This document shows positions 8,569 to 16,950 of a DNA stretch of 64,000 nt, piece after piece. Made by a program: the position numbers and the translations under genes. The stretch's first letter is position 1. Each line of letters opens with the position of its first letter. Below the pieces are notes generated by a model. It was not told where the DNA came from, made no database searches, and worked only from the letters and a program-made list of their open reading frames with translations. Origin of the DNA: Mycobacterium colombiense (GTDB taxonomy: Bacteria > Actinomycetota > Actinomycetes > Mycobacteriales > Mycobacteriaceae); NCBI RefSeq assembly GCF_001953985.1, contig NZ_MBEI01000058.1, forward strand, positions 310,001 through 374,000, in the 5' to 3' direction.

Positions 8569-8919
8569 ATGATGTCCTCACCTCGCCGGCTGGCCGCGTT
8601 GGCCGTCCCGGTCTTGGCGGGCGCGGCCCTGGTTGCCAGCGCCGCGGTCGCTACCGCCGATCCGCTCGACGACGCGTACCTGGCTCAGCTGCGCGGCGCC
8701 GGTTTCAGTTGGCCGCCCGAGCACGACGCCGCCCTCACCGGGATGGGCCGCCTGATCTGCGACGACATCGGGTGGGGCTGGACGTATGACCAGATCGCCC
8801 AGAGTATCCACCAAATTCTGGATCCGAGGAACGTGACGTTCGGAGACGTCGGATCCATGGTGAGCCTTGCGCATTCGACCTACTGCCCGCTGCAGCGGTG
8901 CTGGACCGACCACTGCTGA
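8569..8919 (+). CDS. DUF732 family secreted protein
   Basis: A 116-residue exported protein. AAAGGAAG upstream favours the double ATG (MMSSPRR). The signal peptide ends near TADPLDD. The DUF732 domain shows DDAYLAQLRGAGF, LICDD and TYCP, plus two further Cys in the short tail (RCWTDHC), which is unusual for the family here. Confidence 0.85.
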   Translation: MMSSPRRLAALAVPVLAGAALVASAAVATADPLDDAYLAQLRGAGFSWPPEHDAALTGMGRLICDDIGWGWTYDQIAQSIHQILDPRNVTFGDVGSMVSLAHSTYCPLQRCWTDHC

Positions 8920-8954
8920 GCGAGCCGAAACCCCTTGTGTTGCCGTAGCGACGG

Positions 8955-9314
8955 TTACATAAGCGGGGGTCCCGGCAGCATCCAGATAACGGAAGGGTCG
9001 ATGTCTTCCTTGTATTGCGGGCAATAGGTGGCTATCGACAGGCCGACGAAGTAGGCGGACTGCCGGACCGAAAGGTCCGTTTGCCGCGCCAGCTGAATCG
9101 CCAGCACCGATGCGTTCGGGTTGGCAGCGATGCCGGCGCACACCGTGCGGGCCTTGGCAATCGCATCGTCGTTGTCCGGCATGGTGACTCCGCCCTTGGA
9201 GAGGTTCGCGATGAAGGCGTCGTCGGTCTCATCCGCTGCGGCCGGCGTTGCGAAGGCGAGCGCGCCAGCGGACAGCAGAACCGCACAGGCGGCCGACCAC
9301 GTTCCAGCCTTCAT
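8955..9314 (-). CDS. DUF732 family secreted protein
   Basis: A 119-residue protein started at the ATG giving MKAGTWS, which follows a good AGGGAGG site and yields a signal peptide (cut near AAADE). The domain has DDAFIANLSKGGV, TVCAGI and ATYCPQY. It is convergent with the DUF732 gene at 8569. Confidence 0.87.
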   Translation of the reverse strand: MKAGTWSAACAVLLSAGALAFATPAAADETDDAFIANLSKGGVTMPDNDDAIAKARTVCAGIAANPNASVLAIQLARQTDLSVRQSAYFVGLSIATYCPQYKEDIDPSVIWMLPGPPLM

Positions 9315-9423
9315 CGGTGTGATGCCTCCCTCGGTGCGCGGGCCAAATCGGCGGCGAGTCAAGGACGATTCTTTGAACGATAGTCGAAATCGCGGTGTCT
9401 TGGGCGCTGCGCGCTGACATACG

Positions 9424-9798
9424 TCAGGACGAGCAGTGTGTGGTCTTGACCCGACCGTTGGGTGACCCCAGCTTGGCCAGCGCGTCGTTCGCGGACGCCG
9501 TCGTGTCGGGACCCGAGCCGCCCTGGAACCGGCCGGAGGCACGGTCGAACGCGACCGATGCGCAGCCGTTGCGCGTGCCGGCCACCACCTCACAGGCGTC
9601 ACCGGCTTCGGCGGTGCAGTGGGCCAGCGCGATTTGGTTCGCCTGGTCCTGAGTGCCCCCGGTGCCCCAGCCGGCGGCTCGTCCGGTTCCGACGGACACA
9701 GCCAGGGCAACGAAGTCGTCGTCGGCCCGGGCCGTCGGCGTCGGCAGCGCGACGAGCCCGCTTACGACCGCAACGACGATGGCACTGATCGACCGCAC
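9424..9798 (-). CDS. DUF4189 family secreted protein
   Basis: A 124-residue exported protein. An AAAGGAG site placed just before the GTG at 9798 decides the start; the open frame continues six codons further to a TTG that would overlap that site. The mature part has the DUF4189 pattern: FVALAVSVGTGRAAGWGTGGTQDQANQIALAHC followed by paired Cys (DACEVV, NGCASVAFD). Family role unknown, probably extracytoplasmic. Confidence 0.85.
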   Translation of the reverse strand: MRSISAIVVAVVSGLVALPTPTARADDDFVALAVSVGTGRAAGWGTGGTQDQANQIALAHCTAEAGDACEVVAGTRNGCASVAFDRASGRFQGGSGPDTTASANDALAKLGSPNGRVKTTHCSS

Positions 9799-9884
9799 CG
9801 CTTCACTCCTTTGCAATGCTCAGGAGAGGAATTTAGCGCCAAGGACAGTGACCGCGCGGGCAAATGGGCCGCGGCGCCGACGGG

Positions 9885-10112
9885 CTACGCGTTGTCTTCG
9901 GGATCTTCGGCCAGGTAGATGACGTCGTACCACCGCCGGCTGCGTTCGGCGTCGAAAACTTCGGCCGCGGTTGCCCGCTCGAGCCGGACGTCGGTCAGAT
10001 GCGGATTATCCACGCGGATACGGTCTTCGAGCTCGGCATGCAAAGCGTCGCCGTCCAGGGCGATATCCGCGTCCGCTCGGCCCGTGTACCTCGTCCAACT
10101 CACGCCCCACAT
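9885..10112 (-). CDS. Small hypothetical protein
   Basis: A 75-residue acidic protein beginning MWGVSWTRYTGRAD and ending YLAEDPEDNA. The ATG at 10112 follows CCGGAG. It has no signal peptide or membrane segment. It is divergent from the amidohydrolase gene at 10226. I do not recognise a family. Confidence 0.6.
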   Translation of the reverse strand: MWGVSWTRYTGRADADIALDGDALHAELEDRIRVDNPHLTDVRLERATAAEVFDAERSRRWYDVIYLAEDPEDNA

Positions 10113-10225
10113 TGTGCTCCGGCGATGACGCCGCACGAAATCCTCGGGCCAGCTGTGGGTCTCACGAACCCCTTCGCGAGTCGATCGGTTTCTTCTATAC
10201 TCGGCATACTCTCGTGGAGGATGCG

Positions 10226-11500
10226 ATGGCTACAATCTGGGACACGCTCGATCGCTATGTCGTCATCTCGACGGACACCCACGCCGGGGCGGATCTTTAC
10301 GGCTACAAGCCGTATCTGCCGGCGCGGCTGCACGAGGAGTTCGATGCGTGGGCCAAGGCCTACGCCAGCCCGTTCGACGATCTGATCGTCGCCACCGCCA
10401 ATCGGAACTGGGACCACGACCTCCGCATCTCGGAGATGGATGCCGACGGGGTGGCCGCCGAGGTGCTGCTGCCCAACACCGTTCCGCCGTTCTTCCCGAG
10501 CACCCCGAACATCACCATCAGCCTGCCCCGCACCCGAGCGGACTTCGAGAAGCGTTGGGCCGGTGTGCAGGCCCACAACCGCTGGCAGCTCGACTTCTGT
10601 TCGCTGGCCCCGGCCCGGCGCCGTGGGTTGATTCAGATCTTCCCCAACGACATCGAGCTGGCGCTGGAAGAAATCCGCTGGGGCGCTGAGCAGGATTGCT
10701 TTGGTGGCGTGCTGATCCCGGCGGTCTCGCCCGGCGACCCGCACGTGGCCCCGCTTTTTCACACCCGCTATGAACCGATCTGGGCGCTGTGCGCGGACCT
10801 GGACCTGACGGTGGTGCAGCACGCGGGTGCCGGCAGTCCCGAGATGCCGATGGACCAGCCGGCGTCCAACGCGGTGTTGATCACCGAGATGGCGATCTGG
10901 GCCCAGCGCACCCTCGGTCACCTGATCCTGGCCGGGGTTTTCGAGCGCTATCCGACCTTGCGATTCGTGCCGACCGAGCAGGGCACGCTGTGGGTGCCCG
11001 GGCAGATCGGCATCCTCGACGCCATGGTGCCCACCATGAAGTCCGACGCCGGCAACCGCACCTATGGGATGTTCGGCGGATCCTCCGTCGACGCGCTGAC
11101 CCTGACTCCGAGCGAATACGTGCAGCGGAACTGCTATTTGGCCAGTGAGCTGATGCCGTTCGACGGCGCGATGATCGACTTCATGGGCCCCGATCACATC
11201 ATGTGGGGTAGCGACTATCCCCACGAGGAAGGCTTTGCACCCCACTCCAAGTTGGCCATTCGCTGGGCCCTGCACGACAGGCCGCAGGACGCGTGCCGAA
11301 AGATCTTGGGCGGCAACGCCGGTCGCCTCTACCGATTCGATCTTGACGCATTGGTGCCCGTGGCCGCCAAGATCGGCCCCACTGTCGACGAGGTGCACAC
11401 TCCGTTGGAGGACACGGGCTATCGCGCCCCGGCCGCTTTCGGCTACCGACCGTTCGAGGGAGGGCTGGCCCTCAAGCGGCTGGCTCCGGAACGACGCTAA
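10226..11500 (+). CDS. Amidohydrolase 2 family metal-dependent hydrolase/decarboxylase
   Basis: A 424-residue TIM-barrel enzyme. Key sites are STDTHAG near the N terminus, VVQHAGAG in the middle and MWGSDYPHEEG near the end (metal-site Asp). It belongs with the ACMSD-related amidohydrolases that include decarboxylases and hydrolases of cyclic acids. The ATG follows GTGGAGG. Two relatives lie at 14193 and 15421, so three copies flank an SDR and an ADC-like enzyme. Substrate unknown. Confidence 0.88.
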   Translation: MATIWDTLDRYVVISTDTHAGADLYGYKPYLPARLHEEFDAWAKAYASPFDDLIVATANRNWDHDLRISEMDADGVAAEVLLPNTVPPFFPSTPNITISLPRTRADFEKRWAGVQAHNRWQLDFCSLAPARRRGLIQIFPNDIELALEEIRWGAEQDCFGGVLIPAVSPGDPHVAPLFHTRYEPIWALCADLDLTVVQHAGAGSPEMPMDQPASNAVLITEMAIWAQRTLGHLILAGVFERYPTLRFVPTEQGTLWVPGQIGILDAMVPTMKSDAGNRTYGMFGGSSVDALTLTPSEYVQRNCYLASELMPFDGAMIDFMGPDHIMWGSDYPHEEGFAPHSKLAIRWALHDRPQDACRKILGGNAGRLYRFDLDALVPVAAKIGPTVDEVHTPLEDTGYRAPAAFGYRPFEGGLALKRLAPERR

Positions 11501-12384
11501 CCGGACTCTTCGGTCAACGCGGCGCTGAGTCGCCTTGTCGCAGCAGCGAGTTGGGCTCCCAGGCGGGTGACCGCCGCGCCGCTCATCGGCTCGGCGCTGG
11601 GGACCAGGCTGAGCATCAGCGCGATGCGCGACCCGCGTTCCAGGATCGGCGAGTCGATGTGGCTCACCTCGTAGGTGCGGTCCGGGTCCAAGTCGACCGG
11701 GAACCACTCCTCCTGGTGGATGAGTTCGTCGGTCAGCTCCTGCGCCAGCCGGCTCAGCCGGGTGGAACGCACCTCGGCACTGCGCACGATTTGCGCCAGT
11801 TCTCGCAGGCGCAGATCGGGCAGGATGTGCAGACCGACGGCGTAGCCGCGCTGCTGGGCGGAGGTGATGGCGTGGCGGTAGCGATCGCGCACGTCTTCGG
11901 GCAGCGCGGCCAGCCAACCCTCCCGGGCGTCCGGCCCGGCCCAGGCGACGGTCGACGCCCCATACGGAGGGCGGTGCGGGAACTGGGTGCCGATGGGCAT
12001 CGGGTGACCGCCGCCGTGCGGAATTCGCACCTGATCGACGACGGTGGAGTAGTCGTCGCTCACCGAGAACGCAACGCAGTGGGCGCCCGTCGCGGCCGAC
12101 AGCTCGGCCATCGCGGAGCGGGCCAACACCAGGGCCGGATAACGGGCCGACGCCTCTCGGCCCAGGCGGACCAGGGCGGGACCGAGGTGATACGTCTTGC
12201 GAACGGGGTCGCGCAGCAGCCAGCCGGCGCGGAGCAATTCGGAGAGCATCGAATGGCAGCTGGCCTTGTGCACGCTCAACTGGCGTGACACCTCGGCCAA
12301 CGTCATGCCCCGGCTGGTGTCACCTGCCAGCTGCTCGAACAGGTTCACCACCCGCTCGGTCTGCGGGGAGGGGCGTGGAGCCAT
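11497..12384 (-). CDS. IclR family transcriptional regulator
   Basis: A 295-residue protein with an N-terminal winged helix-turn-helix (about 27-60, TLAEVSRQLSVHKASCHSML) and an IclR effector domain. It overlaps the convergent amidohydrolase by 4 bases and is divergent from the SDR gene. The 38-bp gap to that gene is nearly all palindrome, making this protein the natural regulator of the SDR/ADC/amidohydrolase operon and of itself. Confidence 0.85.
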   Translation of the reverse strand: MAPRPSPQTERVVNLFEQLAGDTSRGMTLAEVSRQLSVHKASCHSMLSELLRAGWLLRDPVRKTYHLGPALVRLGREASARYPALVLARSAMAELSAATGAHCVAFSVSDDYSTVVDQVRIPHGGGHPMPIGTQFPHRPPYGASTVAWAGPDAREGWLAALPEDVRDRYRHAITSAQQRGYAVGLHILPDLRLRELAQIVRSAEVRSTRLSRLAQELTDELIHQEEWFPVDLDPDRTYEVSHIDSPILERGSRIALMLSLVPSAEPMSGAAVTRLGAQLAAATRRLSAALTEESG

Positions 12385-12386
12385 AT

Positions 12387-12418
12387 CCGCAATAGTCGCA
12401 TAATGCGACTGCTTGCGG
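12387..12418. promoter_or_regulatory. Nested palindrome in the IclR divergent gap
   Basis: The inner part is AGTCGCA-TAA-TGCGACT (12394-12410, perfect 7-bp arms); the outer arms are CCGCAA and TTGCGG. It fills nearly all of the gap between the IclR start (12384) and the SDR frame (12423), so both promoters must overlap it. Confidence 0.7.
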
Positions 12419-12422
12419 TGCT

Positions 12423-13388
12423 ATGCGCGACCATGTGACGATGCTCACGATGACGGACCTTCGGGGCAAGGTGGCGGTCGTAACCGGCGGGGCCGGGGGC
12501 ATCGGCCGGGCAATCGGGCGTCGTTTCGGCCAAGAGGGCATGAAGGTGGTGCTGGCCGACGTCCTCGCCGAACCGCTGGACAGGGCGACCCGGGAACTCG
12601 CCGACGAGGGCATCGAGGTGGCCGGGGTGGTCACCGACGTCACCGACTATTCGTCGGTCGAGTCGCTGGCCAAGGAGGCGCTCTCTCGCTTTGGCGCGGT
12701 GCACGTCGTGTGCAACAACGCCGGCACCGGCGCGGTCTCCGAGGGGTACATGTGGGAACACGACCTGGCCGACTGGCGGTGGGGGATCGACGTCAATGTG
12801 CTGGGCGTCATCCACGGCATCAAGGCCTTCGTGCCCATCCTGCTCGAGCAGGGCGAAGGACACGTCGTCAACACCTGTTCGGGCAACGGCGGATTCGCGC
12901 CGATCGCCCGAGGCGCCATGGGCGGACCGGCCACCGCGGTCTACCCGATGACCAAGGCCGCGGTGCTCTGCCTGACCGAGAGCCTCTACACGCACCTGGA
13001 GATGACCGGGACGCGCGTTCGGGCGCACGTTCTTTTTCCCGGCGGCTTTTTGAACACCGGCATCTGGGAGTCGTGGCGGCACCGGCCGCAGCGCTACGCC
13101 GCGACCCAGGAACGTCGCACACCCGACCAGACGCTGGCCAAGGTCGTGGCCCGCTTCGAGGCCGCCGGTGCGCATGTCGAATTCACCCCGCTCGAGACCG
13201 TCGCCGACCAGGTGATGGACGGGATTCAGGCGGACCGCTTCTGGATGATGGGTCCGCCCACCCCGGCCGATGAGGTCGTGAGCAGCAAGGCGGCATCGAT
13301 CCTGAACCGCGGCGCGCCCGATTACCTGGTCGACGTCCTCGGCCGACATGCCGGAAGCGACTCAGAAACGGAAGGAGAAAAGCGGTGA
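12423..13388 (+). CDS. SDR family NAD(P)-dependent oxidoreductase
   Basis: A classical SDR of up to 321 residues with KVAVVTGGAGGIGRAIG, NNAG and a YPMTK active site (YxxxK). Start is uncertain: ATGs at 12423, 12441 and 12450 are all in frame, and the last gives the usual SDR N terminus (MTDLRGK). No clear ribosome site is seen, so a leaderless message is possible. It overlaps the ADC-like gene by GTGA, so the two are translationally coupled. It is the first gene of the operon running to 16689. Confidence 0.88.
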   Translation: MRDHVTMLTMTDLRGKVAVVTGGAGGIGRAIGRRFGQEGMKVVLADVLAEPLDRATRELADEGIEVAGVVTDVTDYSSVESLAKEALSRFGAVHVVCNNAGTGAVSEGYMWEHDLADWRWGIDVNVLGVIHGIKAFVPILLEQGEGHVVNTCSGNGGFAPIARGAMGGPATAVYPMTKAAVLCLTESLYTHLEMTGTRVRAHVLFPGGFLNTGIWESWRHRPQRYAATQERRTPDQTLAKVVARFEAAGAHVEFTPLETVADQVMDGIQADRFWMMGPPTPADEVVSSKAASILNRGAPDYLVDVLGRHAGSDSETEGEKR

Positions 13389-14188
13389 GCAGCACAGCAA
13401 TTCGCTATGGTCCCCGCCCACCCGAGGCGCAGGTCGACCACGAGATCGATGCCACCAAGGCGCCCATCGCCACCGAAGCGGTGACCGTCACCTACCTCAC
13501 CGATCCCGAGATCGTCGCGGCCGTGCTACCGAAACCGCTGGAGCCGGCGGCCGAACCACTGGTGCGAATCCAGTTGCAACGGGTCCGGATAGAGGGCATG
13601 GCGCCCTTCGGGTCGGCGGTGTTTTCGGTGACCGCACGGCACGGCGAACGCGAGGGCGACTACCCCCTGTTCATGCCCCAGTCCACCGAGCAGTCCGTCA
13701 CCGGCGGCCGCGAAACATTCGGCGAACCAAAGAAATTGGCCCACATCGAGGTGGACCGCGACACGGACCGCATCACCGCCACTGTTGACCGGCTAGGCTA
13801 TCAGCTCATCAAAGTGAGCGGTCAAGTCGACGGTCCGGCGGAGTTGCCGCCCGACCAGATGAACACCGAGTTCTACTTCAAGTTCCTGCGTGCGCCCGAT
13901 GGCGGCGGCATCACCGACCCCCACCTGGTCTACGGCGAGTATCACCGGCATTACGAGCTGTTGGAGAACCTCGACGGAACCCTCGAGTTGGGGGAGTCGC
14001 CGTTGGATCCGGTGGCCGACATCGTCGTTCGCCAAATCCGGTCGATCACCTGGTGTCGCCGGCGCACCATCCAGGTGGGGCGGATCGCGGCGCGGGTGCC
14101 GCAGGAATGGCTGCTGCCTTACGTGCACCAGCGCTACGACGACGTGGCCCTGCTCGCGGCCCCTCGGCCCGAGCCGGCGCGGGCATAG
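13385..14188 (+). CDS. Acetoacetate decarboxylase family protein
   Basis: A 267-residue protein with the ADC fold signature GRETFGEPKKLA; the adjacent Lys 116/117 correspond to the Schiff-base lysine pair of acetoacetate decarboxylase. GGAAGGAG precedes the GTG start, which overlaps the previous stop. ADC-like enzymes also include hydratases and aldolases, so decarboxylation is not certain. The context, with an SDR and two amidohydrolases, suggests breakdown of a keto or cyclic acid. Confidence 0.85.
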   Translation: MSSTAIRYGPRPPEAQVDHEIDATKAPIATEAVTVTYLTDPEIVAAVLPKPLEPAAEPLVRIQLQRVRIEGMAPFGSAVFSVTARHGEREGDYPLFMPQSTEQSVTGGRETFGEPKKLAHIEVDRDTDRITATVDRLGYQLIKVSGQVDGPAELPPDQMNTEFYFKFLRAPDGGGITDPHLVYGEYHRHYELLENLDGTLELGESPLDPVADIVVRQIRSITWCRRRTIQVGRIAARVPQEWLLPYVHQRYDDVALLAAPRPEPARA

Positions 14189-14192
14189 CGCA

Positions 14193-15407
14193 ATGGACCG
14201 GTACACGGTCATTTCGGCCGACTGCCACGCCGGCGCCGACCTGCTCGGCTACCGCGAGTACCTCGATTCGCAGTACCGGGACGAATTCGACGGCTGGGCA
14301 AAGACATTCGTCAACCCGTTCGGTGACCTCACCGAGCCCGAGGCGGAGCGCAACTGGAACAGTGATCGGCGCAACTCCGATCTGGATCGTGAAGGCACCG
14401 CGGGGGAGGTCATCTTCCCCAATACCGTGCCGCCGTTCTTTCCTCAGGCCAGCCTGGCCGCGCCCCCGCCGGAGACCGCCCGGGAACTCGAGCTGCGCTG
14501 GGCCGGGCTTCGGGCGCACAATCGCTGGCTGTCCGACTTCTGCTCGTTGTCGCCCGAGCGGCGCGCCGGGGTGGGCCAGATCCTGCTGTCAGACCTCGAC
14601 GAAGCCGTGACCGAGGTGGCACAGATCGCCAAGCTGGGGTTGCGCGGCGGTGTGCTGCTGCCCGGGGTCGCCCCCGGCACCGGCATTCCCCCGCTCTACG
14701 CCGAGCACTGGGAGCCGCTCTGGGTGGCGTGCGACGAGGCGGGCCTGGTGGTCAACCATCACGGCGGCAACGCCGGACCGACCCCGACGGACGGGTGGGG
14801 CAGTTCGTTCGCGGTGTGGGTGTACGAGACACACTGGTGGGCGCATCGGGCGTTGTGGCACTTGATCTTCAGTGGTGTGCTGGATCGCCATCCGGACCTC
14901 ACCGTGGTGTTCACCGAGCAGGGCGCCGGGTGGATACCGGCGACCCTGGACTCGCTCGACGTCGCGGCGGTCCGGTACGGGCGAGCGAATTCGGCGATCG
15001 CGCGGTTCGCGGGGCCCACCGCCGGCTCGCTCACTCTGAAGCCCAGCGAGTACTGGTCGCGTCAGTGCTACGTCGGTGCCAGCTTCATGCGACCCGTGGA
15101 ATGCGCCGAGCGCCACGGAATCGGCATCGATCGAATCATGTGGGGAAGCGACTACCCGCATTACGAGGGGACCGCCCCCTACACGCGAGAAGCGTTGCGC
15201 CACACCTTCAGTGACGTCCCGGCGGAAGAGGTGGCGGCGATGGTGGGCGGCAATGCTGCGGCTGTGTACGGCTTCGACCTCGACGCCCTCGCACCCCTGG
15301 TCGACCGAATCGGCCCGACTGTGGCCGAGGTTGCCGAACCGCTGGCGGCGGTCCCCGCCGACGCGCGCAGCACCGTCTTCGAACCCGACCCCATCCGTAC
15401 CTGGTAG
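14193..15407 (+). CDS. Amidohydrolase 2 family protein
   Basis: A 404-residue relative of the enzyme at 10226, with ISADCHAGADL at the start, LVVNHHGGN and IMWGSDYPHYEG. The first metal motif is D-C-H rather than D-T-H, a small change in an otherwise conserved position. The ATG lies 4 bases after the ADC-like stop. Probably a cytoplasmic metal-dependent hydrolase or decarboxylase of the same pathway. Confidence 0.87.
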   Translation: MDRYTVISADCHAGADLLGYREYLDSQYRDEFDGWAKTFVNPFGDLTEPEAERNWNSDRRNSDLDREGTAGEVIFPNTVPPFFPQASLAAPPPETARELELRWAGLRAHNRWLSDFCSLSPERRAGVGQILLSDLDEAVTEVAQIAKLGLRGGVLLPGVAPGTGIPPLYAEHWEPLWVACDEAGLVVNHHGGNAGPTPTDGWGSSFAVWVYETHWWAHRALWHLIFSGVLDRHPDLTVVFTEQGAGWIPATLDSLDVAAVRYGRANSAIARFAGPTAGSLTLKPSEYWSRQCYVGASFMRPVECAERHGIGIDRIMWGSDYPHYEGTAPYTREALRHTFSDVPAEEVAAMVGGNAAAVYGFDLDALAPLVDRIGPTVAEVAEPLAAVPADARSTVFEPDPIRTW

Positions 15408-15420
15408 CGAAAGGTCCACC

Positions 15421-16689
15421 GTGAACCCCTACATCATCATCTCCGCGGACACCCACGCCGAGCTTCCGACCGAGCGGTACCGCGAATACGTCGACCCCGA
15501 ATATCGGGAGGACTTCGAGGTCTACCTGGCCGAGAAGACGGCCGCGGCACAGGCGGGCGGGTTCATCGACGAGGAGTTCGCCGAGCAGTGGTTCTCCGAG
15601 CATGGTGACGGCATCGCCGGCGGATGGGATGTTGGCCTGCGGGACAAGGAATTAGACGGCGACGGGGTCGTCGGCGAGGTCATCTTCCCCGACGCCGACG
15701 CCGTCACCGGGGTCGCCGGGGCACCGTTCGGGGCCGGCCTGGGCCAGTCGGGCGACCTCGACCCCGGGCGCGCGATGGCCGGCGCGCGGGCCCACAACCG
15801 CTGGTTGGCCGAACTGTGCAGCCACAACCCCGAGCGACGGGCCGGGGTCGCGGTCGTGCCGATACTGGCGGACATCGACGCGGCGGTCGCCGAGATCACG
15901 CGGGCGGCCGAGTCCGGACTGCGGGGCGGGATCCTGATTCCGGCGCGCTGGGTCGGTTACCCGCCCTACCACGACCGTCGTTACGACAAGGTCTGGGCCG
16001 CGTGCCAAGACCTGCAGATGCCGGTTCATACCCACTCCGGTCCGGCCCCTCAGGAGGAGTACGGAGGACACCTGGGTATCTATGTCACCGAGGTGCGCTG
16101 GTGGGGCGCCCGGCCCCTGTGGTTCGCGTTGTGGTCGGGCGTGTTCGAGCGCTTCCCCGGGCTGCGATGGGGGGTCACCGAGTGCGGTGCCTTTTGGGCC
16201 AATGATCTTCTCTGGCTTATGGATACGCGGTATCTGCGTGAACACTCGGCCAAGAAGATGAGTCACATGATGGAGGGTGACCTGACGATGCCGCCCTCGG
16301 CCTACTTCGACCGGAATTGTTTCATCGGGGCGACCACCACGGAGCGCAGGGAGCTGGCGCGGCGCTACGAGATCGGCGTCGCTAATCTGCTGTGGGGCAA
16401 TGACTTTCCTCATCCGGAGGGGACCTGGCCGCACACCCGCGACTGGCTACGCCGCTCGTTCTGGGACATCCCGGTCGAGGAGACGCGGCAGATGCTGGGC
16501 CTGGCGGCGGCCGAGATCTACAACTTCGATCTGAATGCCCTCGCCGGGCTGGCCGACCGCATCGGCCCGACCCCCGAGGACCTGGGCCAGGACGACGCGG
16601 TGAGCATCCCCAAGTGGGAGGCGGCCCGTCGGGCCGGACGTCACTGGCTGACGGACGCGGAGCCCATCCCCGACCTCGTCGAGAACTGA
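15421..16689 (+). CDS. Amidohydrolase 2 family protein
   Basis: A 422-residue third member of the local family, more divergent: ISADTHAELP at the N terminus, PVHTHSG and LLWGNDFPHPEG at the C terminus. It has an acidic insert at about 45-70. GAAAGG precedes the GTG start 13 bases after the previous gene, so it closes the operon. Substrate unknown. Confidence 0.86.
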   Translation: MNPYIIISADTHAELPTERYREYVDPEYREDFEVYLAEKTAAAQAGGFIDEEFAEQWFSEHGDGIAGGWDVGLRDKELDGDGVVGEVIFPDADAVTGVAGAPFGAGLGQSGDLDPGRAMAGARAHNRWLAELCSHNPERRAGVAVVPILADIDAAVAEITRAAESGLRGGILIPARWVGYPPYHDRRYDKVWAACQDLQMPVHTHSGPAPQEEYGGHLGIYVTEVRWWGARPLWFALWSGVFERFPGLRWGVTECGAFWANDLLWLMDTRYLREHSAKKMSHMMEGDLTMPPSAYFDRNCFIGATTTERRELARRYEIGVANLLWGNDFPHPEGTWPHTRDWLRRSFWDIPVEETRQMLGLAAAEIYNFDLNALAGLADRIGPTPEDLGQDDAVSIPKWEAARRAGRHWLTDAEPIPDLVEN

Positions 16690-16758
16690 GCGGGAGGACC
16701 AGGGCGCGGACGTGACACGCGCGCACGGCGGACAGGCCATGAGGTGACTCCCAGATGC

Positions 16759-16790
16759 GCTAGCGCGGACGCTAGCGCGGACGCTAGCGC
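16759..16790. repeat. 12-bp tandem repeat (GCTAGCGCGGAC)
   Basis: Two full units and eight bases of a third, each containing the palindrome GCTAGC. It lies in the 261-bp gap after the amidohydrolase operon. It could be a stacked protein-binding site or a slippage-prone repeat. No other copy was noticed. Confidence 0.6.
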
Positions 16791-16897
16791 TTTCGAGATT
16801 CACCTAGTGGGTTGGTCACCCGGGCCGCGGCGCCGGGAACGCTGCCGCGGGCTGGCGGCTGACGACAGCAGCCGACCCATGGTTCAATGCATCCGTG

Positions 16898-16913
16898 CTA
16901 TACAGGCGTACAG
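16898..16913. promoter_or_regulatory. Operator A of the CTRTAC regulon
   Basis: CTATAC-AGGC-GTACAG, centred about 45 bp upstream of the acyl-CoA dehydrogenase start. One of seven copies of the same motif in 16.9-30.4 kb. Confidence 0.8.
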
Positions 16914-16950
16914 TGTGTTGCGGCCCAGTCGATGACCACGAGGAGGCGGT

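Noticed and set aside
9799..9816. TTG start for the DUF4189 protein
   Set aside because: The AAAGGAG site lies between this TTG and the GTG at 9798, so the GTG is the better start.
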